Origin: Lobosporangium transversale
Lineage: Eukaryota; Mortierellomycota; Mortierellomycetes; Mortierellales; Mortierellaceae
Assembly: GCF_002105155.1 (NCBI RefSeq)
Contig: NW_019029007.1
Span: 450,054-514,053, forward strand
Length of the DNA: 64,000 bases
Reading direction: 5' to 3'
Of the stretch, positions 23,068 to 35,063 are shown piece after piece. The stretch's first letter is position 1, and each line of letters begins with the position of its first letter. The translations under genes and the position numbers were made by a program. The notes under the pieces are model-generated. The model did not search any database. It was not told the origin of the DNA and worked only from the letters and a program-made list of their open reading frames with translations.

Positions 23068-23513
23068 AAGTGATACCGGTGCATTTTTTTCATCAGTCAG
23101 ATATTATTTTTACCGATGGGCTTGACGTACGGTGCAACGCTGATCTTTAAGTAGCGGCATGATGTATATAGAACAGAAATATCCGGTGCACCCTTGGTAC
23201 ACCATAGCAGAAACCACCGACAGTGAGGGTTTTCTGAGTGGTGCATCGAAAAAAAAAAAAAAAATCCTACACCATAGTGCAAGATCCACTGGTGAAACAC
23301 TGGTTGCATAATATGTGACATATTGTGCACTATGTAAGAAAACTGTAAAGAATGCTGGTAGGATATGAGGACTCTTTACGATAGGAGAGACCCCTTTTGT
23401 CTTTCCTTCCCATCATGTTAATTGTAAAAAGTATAAATAGAATCGTCGTAGGACGATGCGTGTTGTGAGGGTTGTGTATATTATTGTTTTTTCGGTGGCT
23501 TTGCTCTCCCTTT

Positions 23514-23545
<32 letters not shown>

Positions 23546-23660
23546 CTTTCCCCCTCCCTGTTGTTTTTATCCACCACCAAGAGCTTCTTTTTCTCATTCA
23601 TTAAAAAGCATCCTCTACTTTTTTTTTTTTTTTTTTTTTTTTTTATAAATCAATAAAGTC
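23068..23660. other. Intergenic with poly(T) tracts
   Basis: Poly(T) tracts lie at about 23517-23545 and 23621-23644, directly upstream of the SMAP gene. No coding signal. The sequence is the presumed promoter of the downstream gene. Confidence 0.5.
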
Positions 23661-24910
23661 ATGACAGAGCACAAGAGCAAGAAACGCACTGCAGCAGGTG
23701 ACTTTATAAATATTTTAAACTGGAAATGAAAATATAAATAAAGATAATAAATAAAGTATATTTTTAAAAGCTACTAACTATGACAATGACTTGATTTTTT
23801 TTTTTTCTTCTTTTTCTTCTCTCTATTTTGTCTATTAGAAATGGAGGACACTCCGGTGAAGGCTCTAAAGAAAAGAAGGAAAAGGGAAAGGACGAGCCTA
23901 GATCAAGCCTGACAATTCTGAAATGAAGGAGAAGGAGGAGAAGGAGAAGAAGAAGAAGAAGGAGAAGAGAAGGAGAAGGAGAAGAAGAAGGAAAACAAGG
24001 AAAACAAGGAAAACAAGGAAAACAAGGAAAAGAAAGTAAAGAAAGAAAGAAGGAAAGCAAAGACAAGAAGGATAAGGAGGAAAAGAAGAAGGAAAAAGAA
24101 GAAAAGGAGGAAAAGAAGAAGGAGCAGGAAAAGAAAAAAGTAACAGGAGACATATCCGAGAAGCAAGATAAAAAGAAGAAGAAGACAGGTCTAACAAGGA
24201 AGAATTGAAGGTTAATAAGACTGAAAAGGAGGAGAACAAGGATAAAAAGAAAAGAAGGATAAAGCTGACAAGGAGGGAAAGGAGAAAATTAGCAAGAAGG
24301 AGAAGAAAGACAAAGCTGACAAGAAGGAGAAGAGAAAGCTGACAAGAAGGAGAAGAAGGACAACGAGGCCAAGAAGGAGAATAAGCAGAAGAAGGAAAAA
24401 TCAGAAAAGAAGGAAAAGAAGGAAAGGAAGAAAAGAAGGAGAAGAAGGAAAAGAAGGACAATAAGGAAGAAAACAAAGCAAAGGAATCATCGCCTTCTGC
24501 TTCTGTCTCTACCTCTACTTCTACTTCTATTTCTGTGCCAGAATCAGAAGTATCTGTCGGACAAAAACGCTGGAACGATTGGAGCCAAGCTGATTTGGGT
24601 GATGAAAAGCAAACAAACAAATTCTTGCGTCTTCTCGGTGCGAAAAAGCCGTGAGTACTTCTGAAGGAAGTTCATCACCATCTTTATCTCCTTTTACCAC
24701 CTCAACTAAGACTACAAAACAGGTGGTGGATTGTTCGGATCATTGGGCTCATTTGCTAATTCGAGCCAACATACCAATGCGGACTCTGCAATCGATAGTA
24801 TGGTAGGCCGACAAGTGAATAGGGATCTAGAAAAACAATTCCGAGAAGGTCTCAAGATCCGACAGCAGATGAAGAAGGGCAAGAGTGTAGGCCTTGGTTT
24901 TGGATATTAA
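23661..24910 (+). CDS. Lysine-rich protein with C-terminal SMAP domain
   Basis: The likely start is the ATG at 23661-23663, giving MTEHKSKKRTAA, an intron (about 23698-23839, acceptor ctattag) and EMEDTPVKALKKRRKR. A long Lys/Glu-rich charged region (about 23920-24480) follows, built of degenerate AAGGAGAA units and frame-broken several times. The conserved end is KRWNDWSQADLGDEKQTNKF and LRLLGAKK, the signature of the small acidic protein (SMAP) domain found in nucleolar Lys-rich proteins such as KNOP1. A second intron separates it from the glycine-rich end, which contains NRDLEKQFREGLKIRQQMKK and stops at the TAA at 24908-24910. A nucleolar role is inferred from family relatives. The Lys/Glu region is also read as a long Leu/Phe frame on the other strand, which is an artefact. 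Confidence 0.65.
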
Positions 24911-25227
24911 GGAAATCAAACAAGGCATCAATAACGGTTATATATATACATGCTAAAAAAAAAAAAAGAAAATTCTGCATCAGCACACCTGCATTATCAT
25001 CCTATTAAAAATTTTTAATCTTATCAGACGTTTTAATAAACTATATATATTTTTCCTTCTGATGCTGACTAAATTAAAACAAAACTGTAACTATGATGGT
25101 GCGCTATATGTTCCTGGGTATTTTTCTTTTTCTTTAGAAATAAAGAGAGTATAAACATAGGCAATACATAATATTGGAAAGTAAGAAAGACGGAAAAGAT
25201 TGTACTAGTTCTCTCATGTCACCATGG
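24911..25227. other. Convergent 3' spacer
   Basis: About 317 bp between the stops of two convergent genes. AT-rich with a short A run; nothing else is seen. Confidence 0.5.
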
Positions 25228-25860
25228 TCAGAGGCGGTTCCATAGTGGTAGTGGATTCATACTGTTACTGAGAGGGGATGCTAATGAGGACCTGTTATTT
25301 TCGCCATTAGGATTGCTGTTTTGTAATTTCTGACCTGTGCTATCTTCATATTGCCTCGTGGCCTCTATTGAATATCTATTGCTCGTTCCGTGCTCCTCTT
25401 GATCCTGATCTACAGATTGAGTATCGTCGTCATCTTGATCTTCAGCATCGTCTCTAATACTTTCTTCTGTTTCAGCGATTCCTTCTCATCTATGTAAAAG
25501 ATAGGTTGAGGTATCATCGCAATGGAAGAGTTAGAAATAAATAAATAAAATTTCGTCAGATTTATAATTAATAGCATTTTAAGAACATGGTTGAATTGAT
25601 TGATGATGGGATATATATGTATTCTATAACTTACACACTTCATAAAGCGAAAAACTCGCATACCAGTGGATTTTGTCGCTTGGTCTAAAGCCTGCTTAGC
25701 CTCACAGATCATTTGCTCAATCGAGAAACACAGTCGTTTAAAGACCTGATCATCCTGTTTTCAGCCTCTGTTAACTCGATTGCAGCAACACTTTGCGCTA
25801 GTGCTAAATCAGCTGCGGTGACTCCACTGTCCATAGAGTAAGTGTAGACCATTCATCATC

Positions 25861-25895
<35 letters not shown>

Positions 25896-27379
25896 AAAAG
25901 CGCAGCCGGTCAAAAGTGTTATATGTGTGGTTGCGGATCATAAATGGGATTGCAGTGTTTAGAAAGTTATAAGAGAAAGGGTTGACGGAATAAGCGCAAA
26001 TAGGGATTGCATGCAGCACAAAGCAGTCAAAAGGAAAAAAAAAAAATAATAAAAAAAAGCATGATTAGCGTTGTTGGATTATGGAATCAGGAAGCCACTT
26101 GAGAGTCATACACTCCCACTGTCAAGAACAAAAAAATAAAATAAAATAAAATAAAAAATAAAAAATAAAAAAAACTCTTACGACTGTAATCGCGTTTCGA
26201 GCTCTTGGACTCTACTTGCTTGTTTCCGAACAGTAGTCTCAAGGGATTGGTTGATCGATAGAAGTGAGGCTTCGAAATTTCTAAATCTGCAATCTTCCGT
26301 TTTGTCCGTGCTGCTTCCTCTGCACGCCGACTGTCTTCGGCTTGTTTATTGGCTGCTGCATTAGCTGCTGCCGCTGCGGAAATGTTACCCTTGTTTGATC
26401 GGGTAGTCAGATGAGTCGAGGTAGAGACTGTGGAGTTCACACTAATTGCAGAGGATGCGTCATCTCCTCCGCCGCCACTGGTATAACTATTGTTGTTATT
26501 ATTGTTGCTATTGTTGCCTCCATGGTTTCCATTACGGATTGATCCATTCTACTGAGACTTCCAACCCCTAGATGCAATGAGGATGAAGGGTTTGATCCAA
26601 CTGTTGATCCAGACGCTGATGTGCCCACAGCTGATTGTGATGATGATGGTACAGAGTCGATTTTAATAGATGCACCTGCTGCCATCCGTACTGGTTTAGC
26701 GCCCGTTGTTCCATTATTGCTACTACTACTGTATCCAACCGTACTCGCCTGTTCGCGGCCGACCTGTGCTTCCTCCGGAACCGGCTCCTACCACACCGAC
26801 TTTGGATGTTGAGGTGCTGTTGCTATGCCGACTGGAACCATCGAAGGGTAAGCTGATACCACCAGCCACACCGGCCTGACCGCCTGACAATAGGTGTAAG
26901 ATGTCGTCCCGAGTTAGATCAGAGTCTTCAGAGACAGTACCATCATCTGAGGTGACAGAGCCACCGTCCTTGCGGTTACTGTTAGTGTGGTTGCTGTTGC
27001 TGTTGCTTGTCCCATTGGAGCTCCTAAAGGAGGCGGTCGTTGCGACAGAGTTAGAAGACCCACTCGAACAGATGCCAAGCGTGGAGGTGGGGCTGTATTA
27101 TTACTGTTACTGTTTTGTTACTGTATCCAATCACAGGGCCGTTGTTATTACCACTAGAATGGCTAAACTGTCACCCTCGGGTTGCTAGTAGGCGTAGCAG
27201 TGGTAGAACCTGGTAAAGAAGCTGACCGAGTTGTTATGGGTTTGGTTGTGAGTGGAATAGATGAGATGTCCATTTGTGCCATGCTGGCCACTTTGGCACG
27301 CCTAGATGTTGTAGTTTGAGCCCATGCTATTGTTGTTTGTATTGTGTTGGTTCCTAGACGGAGACCTTGCTGTATTCAT
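25228..27379 (-). CDS. Coiled-coil protein with Ser/Thr/Asn-rich N-terminal half
   Basis: No named family is recognised. The start is the ATG at 27377-27379 (MNTARSPSRNQHNTNN). A long low-complexity Ser/Thr/Asn/Gly region follows (about 26450-27300). Then comes an Ala-rich stretch (ISAAAAANAAANKQAEDSRR), then IADLEI and, after a frame break, NFEASLLSINQSLETTVRKQ followed by VQELETRL, a heptad-like coiled coil (about 26190-26300). A later exon has TAADLALAQSVAAIELTEAE and NRMIRSLNDC, then EQMICEAKQALDQATKSTGM. The acidic C-terminus contains DQDDDDTQSVDQDQEEHG and ends NPLPLWNRL at a TGA, 25228-25230. Introns near 25500-25630 and 25850-26180 carry poly(A/T) runs, one about 31 bases. Orientation and extent are well supported by consistent minus-strand codons; function is not. 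Confidence 0.55.
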
Positions 27380-28287
27380 GGCCTGAGACAAAAGAGTTAC
27401 TCAAAACGAATCGTCAAGGTGTGGTTTATTTTTTAAATGAAGAGACAGAAAAGAGAGAGAGTGAGTGAGTGAGTGAAGAAAGAATGAGCGTTGTGTTTGA
27501 AAGAAAATAGAATAAAAAAAAAAAAAAAAAAAAAAAAAGAGCAAAGATGAGATGATGGATTGGTAAACGAATCAAATGAAGTGGACAAAATGAGGAAGAG
27601 ATGTAAATGTTTGTGAAGAACTCATTGGAGATAATGAGAGAAAAGGGGAGGAGAGTTACCCATGCAATGAATTTGTATTTTGCCCATGCTTCGCTTCATG
27701 AACCATAATAGCATGTTTATCATCAATGTATACCAGTTTATCATCAATGTATACCATCCATACGATCCTTGTGTTGTATAGCATGAGCATGACCACAGCA
27801 TAAGTGCAAAATACGCTGTGATCCCCATCCCATCCTCTTGGCTCTTGCTCTTTCTCTTTCCCCTGCCCTGCCCAACGAATGCTCTGCTCACCCGTCTTGT
27901 TCCGTGATTTCCATTCCTGTATTTCCTCTCTCTCTTCTTTCATTCTATTCTATCTCCTGAAGTAAGATCAAGAGCCCCTCCTCTCCCATGTCGCCAAAAA
28001 CCACACTTCAAGATATCCCACGCGACGACTTCTGCAGGGACTAACAATTTTTTTTTTTTTTGTTCGAATAAGGTAAGTATCTGTGTACTTTTAATTTTAT
28101 CAGTTTTTATCAGAGAAGGAAGAATGCTGTATGAAAAAAGATATCAATCTAGTCACTCAGTATCCTCTAGTATGGATTTGACCGAGCAGACCTACTTTCT
28201 GTCTATCAAGATTATATTTCAAAAAACGCGTCAATAAATAAATATAAAAAAGAGAGAGAGGAAAAAACTTTAAATAACTTTATAAAG
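27380..28287. other. Intergenic, presumed 5' region of the coiled-coil gene
   Basis: Poly(A) lies at about 27515-27538. A 19-bp sequence, tatcatcaatgtataccag with slight variation, is duplicated at about 27717-27757. Poly(T) lies at about 28049-28060. Open frames on the minus strand have no motif. Confidence 0.45.
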
Positions 28288-29600
28288 CTAGTTATATTTG
28301 TACCTTAAGCTGCAATGGTGAGCTTTGTTTGAAGATGCACTGGCAACAAGAGGCGAGGGTGTAGTCGTACTAGCAGTGGATGTCCATAGCCCAAGCTTGG
28401 CATCCTCGCCTCCTGAAAACAATATCCCACGTTTGGGGTCCCAGCATGTACTCCTGACAATCTCACTGTGTCCACCCTGCAATACTTGACAGAGTTGTAA
28501 TGAATCGGCTTTTACATGTAGGATGTTGATTTACCTCTGAGTAGACATGAATTAGCTTTTTTTGTTAGTTGTGATAGAAAATAATGGAATAAAAAAAAAA
28601 AGGATGGCTACTTCTCTACTTACTCATTGGATCCAGAGATGAGGTACAAACGTCCCGAGTCTGGTTCATACTGGCAGTCGATCCCATAATCCAATGTTAA
28701 TCCTAAAGCCGGATTAACTGACCCCTCGAATGTCTCCAAACTGATGAATCATCAGCATCATCACTATTCCACAATGATAGCGTCTCCATGTGACTTAAAC
28801 AATAGATTATTCTGAATTGGGTCCAAAGTAGCCAACTCTATTAATGCTGGCCCCCGTGTTTGAAACCACTAGCAATCCTTCCTCCTATCCATGCCGTGAG
28901 GTCAAACTGACAAATTAATCCATCTACAGTCCTGTCATGACACGTGCAGGGTTCGTAGGATGAAATTTGACATTGGTAATATCATCACTATGGGATTCAT
29001 CATATTTCTTGAGAATCGTTGAAGTGTTGGATCGAGCATCAAAGAAAAAATACTGGCATCATAATATCTATCAACTCTGATCCTGCGGCCAATATTTGCT
29101 CCGATATATTGATTCAAATGAAAGCAATGAGTATACGATGGCCTAAGTAGGAAGGAAAAAAAAAACATTGTCAAGGTATATGGATTAAGCATAAGTATCA
29201 TTCATATTTCGCCAAAGCTAGTGGCAAAACGAAAAAAATATAAATATAAATAAAACACACACCAATACTGCTAAATAGCTGAACTGGACCTCCGTCTTAC
29301 GGAGATCCCAGACGGCAACAGAGCCATCTTTGAGGACGACATGAAATATGCTCATTGTGGGCCTTTATTTGCGTGATGGTATTAGTATGGCCTCTGAGTA
29401 AGCTTTTAATAGCAAGTGTTGTAGGTTGTATAGCTTGATCTCATGGTTCGAGGCGGAAACGATCAATTAGAGCTGTTGGCTACAATGTCAAAGACGTAAA
29501 TGTCGCCATGAAGAATGCTGATGACTGTTTGAGACCCAGTGGCGGCTGAATCAGACGGGTTCATAAGTAATGGGATCTGAGGAGGAATACCGTCATTCAT
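28288..29600 (-). CDS. WD40-repeat protein, WDR89-like
   Basis: The start is the ATG at 29598-29600 (MNDGIPPQIPLLMNPSDSAA). Across several frame breaks the minus strand reads KAHNEHIFHVVLKDGSVAVW, then DLRK, an N-terminal blade. FFDARSNTSTI and YDESHSDDITNVKFHPTNPA with RVMTGLVDGLICQFDL follow, then GGHSEIVRSTCWDPKRGILF and SGGEDAKLGLW near the 3' end (about 28380-28485). The order of a GH...W-D blade, a SDDIT..KFHP.NP....GL.DG motif and a final GGHSE..R...WD blade is that of WDR89 family proteins. Introns are suggested at about 28485-28620 and 29160-29260. At least four frame breaks are present. The exact C-terminus is unclear because the last open frame runs past a plausible donor near 28310. 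Confidence 0.6.
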
Positions 29601-29676
29601 GGCGAAATTATATTAAAGGAACAAAGAGACAAAGGGACAATGTTTGCCAATACACTTGACAGATAATGGTGGCGCG

Positions 29677-29708
<32 letters not shown>

Positions 29709-31899
29709 CGAAACAAACAACATGGTGATCATTCAAGAAAAATGGCAGTCCGCACGCCACCAATAGAGCGGAATGGACGTCAAGATTCGGATTGACGTGA
29801 CGCGACACGTCGTGACCAGTTGTAGCCTTTAACATCAGGCTAAATAATCTCTAGCGACGTAGAAAGAAGTAGAGGGCCATAAGTCAAAGAGCTACATTAT
29901 CGGTGCTCATATGATCTTGCGTCGTTACTCACTACCTTCTTTTGCACTCCGTCATCCGGGCTTGCTATGGAACGTATGAGCAACCATCAGTTAACAAATG
30001 TTGAAACGCACCTGCAATAATTAATGCTTCTCGCTTTATATGATTAGGATTCAATAAGCCTAACCGAGCAAGTATTTGATAGGTGTACTGCCCCATACAT
30101 GTGTACTAATTAGTTAACTCCCAGGTCGTGCATGATGACCAAAAGTTGCTTTTAGTTTTAAACCAAGATTCTCAAACTATCCACATCGACGAGGAAAAAA
30201 AAAAAAGGCCAACCATGATTATGAAACAATTAGCTCATTATGCAACATCCAATGTGGCATGCATGGTGAAATATGGGAGAAAGATAAATCTTTGTGGCCA
30301 CTTGGAACGAAGTGATTATTGGTTTCAACATAACTCATCATTCCCATGATATCACTATGACGCACACACGAACACACTCTCTGACGGCCTTCGTTTGCCT
30401 TTTCTGCATACCGATGTTTTATTTTTTTGAACATGTCTCCTTTTTTTTTTTACGTCTTCTGTTCTCTCCTTGAAAAATTTAGCCCAAAAAAAAAAAAAAA
30501 AAAAAAAGACGGCAGGCATCACAACAATAGAGAAAAAAAAAAATGAGGGATAGACATGCACGCCAAGAAACGGAGAACTACGCGTGGGAGACAAAACAAT
30601 ATAAATAATAATAAAATATGGTGGGATGGACTCTCAATCCATCGGGAGATTACATGCAAGGCGCACTCACGCGTCGATCCACTTCTGTCTCCTGAATTCC
30701 AAACCCCGTGGACGCAGATGGGTTGCAATGACACTCTTTTGGCACATTATATATGCATCTCTGCTGATCTGCTCGCCACAGACGAAACAGCCATCTAGCA
30801 GATTAATACATAAAGAACGGCAGCTGAAGAAGAGCGAGAGCAAATGAGAGGAGACAGGAAGAGGGGAGAGGAGATTGAAGGAGCTGTGTTACATTTTGAG
30901 CCCAGAGGCCAATGACGATAGACACAGACACAATATCCGACCATGTGCCTTTATTAGCTTTTGTAAATGCCTTTTAAAACAAGGAGGCAGCACAGAGGCC
31001 AAAGAAGATAGAGAAAGGAAAGATAAAATGCAGGTTTGTTCTTTTCTTTCCTTTAAATTTTTTTTTCTCATTCCACTCATTTGAATGTTTATTTATGGAT
31101 TTTTCATTAATTCTCTGGACTTGTCACGGGTCGTGCAGATCTTATTGCTCACCCTTTTTAGGCATGAAACTTGAGTGAACTATGAGCACATTTGGATTAA
31201 TCGTATGAATGATGGGCGTCTAGTAATGACAATGCAATGGTTATGGTTAATGAGTATTTGCTATACAATAGTTTATTTTGTGGTACATTCATCAGTTTTG
31301 TAGTACAAAGCAAATGTAATAGTCCTAATCTGTGGTTACATTTGTCGAATCCTTTGTATTCATAAAGTAAAATAATAAAAATAATTCCACATTCCAGTCG
31401 ATACCGCATACTTCTGTGCAGAAACACAGATGGACAATATAATCCAGCACAGACAATCCACACAAATGAGGAAAGAGTGAAATCCCCTCCTTGTCACTCA
31501 CTCGCAGCTTAATGTCTTCATCCATATCATCCTCCATGGGTCCATTGATCAATAAAATGATCTTATCTTAGGATCTGAGAGAGAGTAAAGGAAAAAGGAG
31601 GGATAAAAAAAATAAAAAATTAAATATAAAGATTGGAATTCCACCATTATGCCGGCACTTTTTGTCCTTCTCGCTCTATTTTCTATCACTCACAACACAT
31701 TCGTTAGCTCTTTCCGCAGAATTGCACTTGGCTATCGATCCATTCGTTCGTCGATCGCCGATCAACCTTGACTCGCTATACGGGATCCCCATTTCGACCC
31801 CTAATATATTATTATATTATCATTATTTTTACATCTCATTCTGATATAAACACAAATATTGACATCCCCTTCACACTTTCTCTTTATCCCTTCCTAACC
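29601..31899. other. Intergenic, no gene supported
   Basis: Poly(A/T) tracts lie at about 29677-29704, 30437-30450 and 30484-30507. A short minus-strand stretch at about 30672-30800 reads like coding sequence and ends at a gtgagt donor, but it has no partner exons that I can place. Other frames are short and featureless. Confidence 0.4.
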
Positions 31900-32024
31900 T
31901 TGACTTCCCTCCGTGCTGGCTGAGAGGTCCTTAATAGTTTACCGAATACAACCAACAAACAGCTCGCTTTTTTTTTTTTTTTTTTTTTTTTTCTTGCCAA
32001 CCATTAGCGCGCTACCTTCCCCAT

Positions 32025-32150
32025 TTTCCACTTTCCATTCTCCACTTTCCATTCTCCACTTTCCATTCTCCACTTTCTACTCGAGTTCTGCTCTCTCTAA
32101 TCTCAACCCTTCAGTCCCACCTTCCATCCTCCATCCTCCATCCTCCACAC
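32025..32150 (+). repeat. Pyrimidine-rich tandem repeats upstream of the H2C2 gene
   Basis: A 14-15 bp unit close to CTCCACTTTCCATT recurs about four times (about 32025-32085), followed by a 7-bp unit CTCCATC repeated about three times (about 32121-32148). The tract lies within 200 bp of the start of the next gene, so it may be in its promoter or 5' leader. Confidence 0.8.
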
Positions 32151-32222
32151 TCTACTCCCATCCTCATCTTCTCTCGACGGTACAAACAAATATACTAAAA
32201 ATAATATATCGATTCCATAACC

Positions 32223-33952
32223 ATGGACCAAATAATAGTAGTGGGCTTTATATGCAACAAACATATTCATTTCTCAGCCCAGAGACTTTTGAGACATTGG
32301 TTGAAGGTTATATTAATCAGCTGCATATCCGTAAAAGAAACAAAGCCCTTATTACAGCAACTTGCGAACGACTGTTTGATGGTTCTTACCAACCCTGAGA
32401 ATACAGCGATCTTCAACCCAAAGTTTAGATGGTGGTGCGCAAGCACTTTGTGTTCACAGTCGTTGGTGATCTCCGGATCTTGCTTGACAAGAAGAATGGC
32501 AAGCCAGTGTGTGTGCGCGAGCAATTGTATGATAAAGTGTGCTACTTCCACCATATTATAGGCCACGGTGGACGTGACAAGACATTTGCAGCTGTAAGTG
32601 ATCGAGGGTGACACAAACCCTAAATTACTCTGTCCCTTCCACTCCCCCTGAATTAGCCCATTCCACAAGACAAGAAATGCATGCACAACAAAATGTTTCT
32701 TTTTTCTCCAGATTCCTTACTCCTTTTTCTCCTTGACCACATATTTGTTCATTTCGCCAATACCAACTAACGGCGATTTTTTCTTTCTTTTTCTTGAATT
32801 TCTTACTTTTCTTTCATTTCTTTCTTTCCTTACTCCTTCATTCATTTGCTCATTCGTATTTATATCGCCTCCACGTTTTTCTCTCCCCCCTTTGTGAATT
32901 ATTCTCCTTCTCTACACGATCGACTCCTATAGATTACCAAGTCATACTCAAAAGTCCCTGCTGAGCTCGTCTCGCTCTTCACAAAGAACTGTCAGACGTG
33001 CCTTGGTGTGCGCAAGTACAGCAAGAACAAGCGTCCTATCTTGAACGAGAATGAGTACCCTCAGCATAACCTCACTCCCACTCACAGCCATCGCAACAGC
33101 AGCAATCATCCCAACCTCATCCACCATCACAACTACAACAGCAAGAACTACAGCAGTCATCTCAACTCGCTTGCGATACCGCCAATTACTCTGGTCCCTC
33201 CTCTAGCACATCGCAACTATACTTCAACAACAATACAATAGCATCATTTCCAAATGTGATCAAGGAACCATGACTCCTGTTTCACCCATGATACATTCAT
33301 CCAGCTCTGGCTTCTTTTGCGACGGCAGCAGTACTATGGATACGAGCTACCTTCAGCATCAGCATCAGCAGATGCAACAAATGCATAACGCTTTGGATAT
33401 GAACGCTCATCAGATCAGTATGACTTTGGATCTTTCAGAGATGACTCTAGGAAATAGTCATGTTGCCAGCAATTTCAGTGAATTGTCTGGGCTAGGTCAG
33501 TTCCAATCAAGTCTATCATCTTCAGCAGTACTTGCTCGACCCCCATCATCATGGCCAAGATGGACCTGCCTGGTTTACATTCCTATGACCCAATAGTAGG
33601 CAGGCACATTGCTTCCTCTCAGTCATCTGACCCAGCAGAGCCAACAATACCATAACGCATTGAGTCTTGGATCTCCTACCGACCTTGATTCGCAATATGG
33701 TTACCATGACCAGAATGATGCCATGGCGTATCCTTGAGCTCCAATGCCCAGTACTCGCCCCTTTTGGATCAACACTTACCAAACTCAGCAGCAGTATCAG
33801 CAGCACCCTTTCCAGAACAATGATTATACCACTACCTCTTATGATCAGCAACAGCAGCTTCAATCGACTTATTCTGCTGCAATGTCGTTGACATCCATGC
33901 CATTAATGCAGCAGCAGCAAATGTTTTATGAGCAACAGTTACAACAGCAGCG

Positions 33953-33988
<36 letters not shown>

Positions 33989-34436
33989 GCAACAGCAGCA
34001 ACAACATGAGTATCAGACACAAGGCTCACCTCTTCTTAATCAAACCAGATATTTCAAAAGCAGATAGAGCAAGAACAGCAGCGATTTCATCAACAGCACA
34101 GTCAACAGTTGAGTGTGTCTACGTCGTTCCCGACCCTGTCAGGATCTGAATCAACGACTTCGTTATCATCGCCTCCTCCTTCAGCAGTGTCCTCGCTGAA
34201 TTGTTCCGTTTCAACTCCAACGACGGTGATGTCTCCAGTAGCGTCAGTGCTTGCCTCCACAGGAGGAACTCTTCATTCGACGAGTAGTAACCATAATAGC
34301 TTTAATGTTGCTACTGGTCATCTGCACTCTTCACACGCATTATCGAGTCTATTGGACCATGAGCACACAAAAGGGTCATCACCATCATCATAATCACCAC
34401 CATTTGACTACTGTCACCGATCTGATCTCTGGCTAA
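32223..34436 (+). CDS. Integrase-type H2C2 zinc-finger protein with glutamine-rich C-terminus (domesticated retroelement candidate)
   Basis: After an N-terminal part (SFLSPETFETLVEGYINQLH, NKALITATCERLFDG) comes HFVFTVVGDLRILLDKKNGK, then VCVREQLYDKVCYFHHIIGH and GGRDKTFAA. A GT-AG intron follows (about 32594-32931). The second exon gives YSKVPAELVSLFTKNCQTC. The His-x4-His ... Cys-x2-Cys arrangement with GHGGRDKT is the zinc-binding H2C2 domain that precedes the catalytic core of retroviral and gypsy integrases. No DDE core, reverse transcriptase or LTR is present. Instead a long Ser/His/Gln-rich region follows, with QHQHQQMQQMHNALDMNAHQ, a polyglutamine run (about 33937-34005) and TPTTVMSPVASVLASTGG, ending HHLTTVTDLISG at 34436. 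Frame breaks occur near 32235, 33070, 33500-33760, 34050 and 34380. The start could be ATG 32223 or ATG 32252. A regulatory DNA-binding role is a guess from the composition. Confidence 0.65.
33937..34005 (+). repeat. CAA/CAG repeat encoding polyglutamine
   Basis: About 20 CAA and CAG codons, nearly uninterrupted, inside the H2C2 gene. Mixed codons suggest selection for glutamine rather than pure triplet slippage. Confidence 0.9.
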
Positions 34437-35063
34437 AAGAAACAAACAAAAACAAAAAAAAAATATATATACAAAAATTATGCCCAAGAATGCCTTCATT
34501 TATTTTATCATAACCTTTTTCATGGTTACCCATTCTCACCATCATGTAAATATTTTTCTTTTCATTTTTTTTCATTTTTTTTTTTTTTTTTTTTTTTTTT
34601 ACATGTCTGTATTATTTCATGTCATTCACTCTTGCTGTTTTTTCTTTTTCAGATACCCACTTTTCCCAACCCCAATTCTGTCTTTCCTTCTTTTTCTTTT
34701 CTTTTCTTTTCTTTTCTTTTCTCTCTCAACTACTACACAGATAGACTTTTTTTCTTTTTTCTTTTCTTTACTTTTAGAGACGATTTTATATTCAATAGTT
34801 TTAGTTTTTTCTTTTTTTTTTTCTTTTTCAACAATGATGAATTCTTAGACATTTTGTTTTATTTCTGTAAACAAAGCATTAAAGCGCGTTTTAAAAATTT
34901 CTGAAGTCGTATTTGTTTTTGGTGTAAAAAAAAAGTAGAAACGAAAAAAAAAAAAAAAAAAAAAAGCTAGGAGAGTGAGATAAACTATTGTTACATTGTT
35001 GATGATAAAGCAGAATGATGAAATAATTTTAAAATTTTTTTTGTTCTAACACACAAATAATCT
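34437..35063. other. Intergenic, poly(T) and CTTTT-rich
   Basis: Three T-rich tracts (about 34567-34602, a CTTTT pentamer run at 34690-34725, and 34790-34830) and a poly(A) at 34948-34966. Convergent 3' ends of two genes; nothing coding is seen. Confidence 0.5.

Noticed and set aside
23898-24620. 240-codon minus-strand frame rich in Leu, Phe and Ser
   Set aside because: It is the antisense of the A/G-only Lys/Glu coding tract of the SMAP gene; composition alone keeps it open.
30672-30800. Minus-strand exon-like stretch (CFVCGEQISRDAYIMC, GLEFRRQKWIDA) ending at gtgagt
   Set aside because: Looks coding, but only about 43 codons and I cannot place partner exons or a family; left out as a gene.
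34480-34904. Phe/Ser-rich 122-codon frame
   Set aside because: Produced by T-rich intergenic DNA with CTTTT repeats; no motif.
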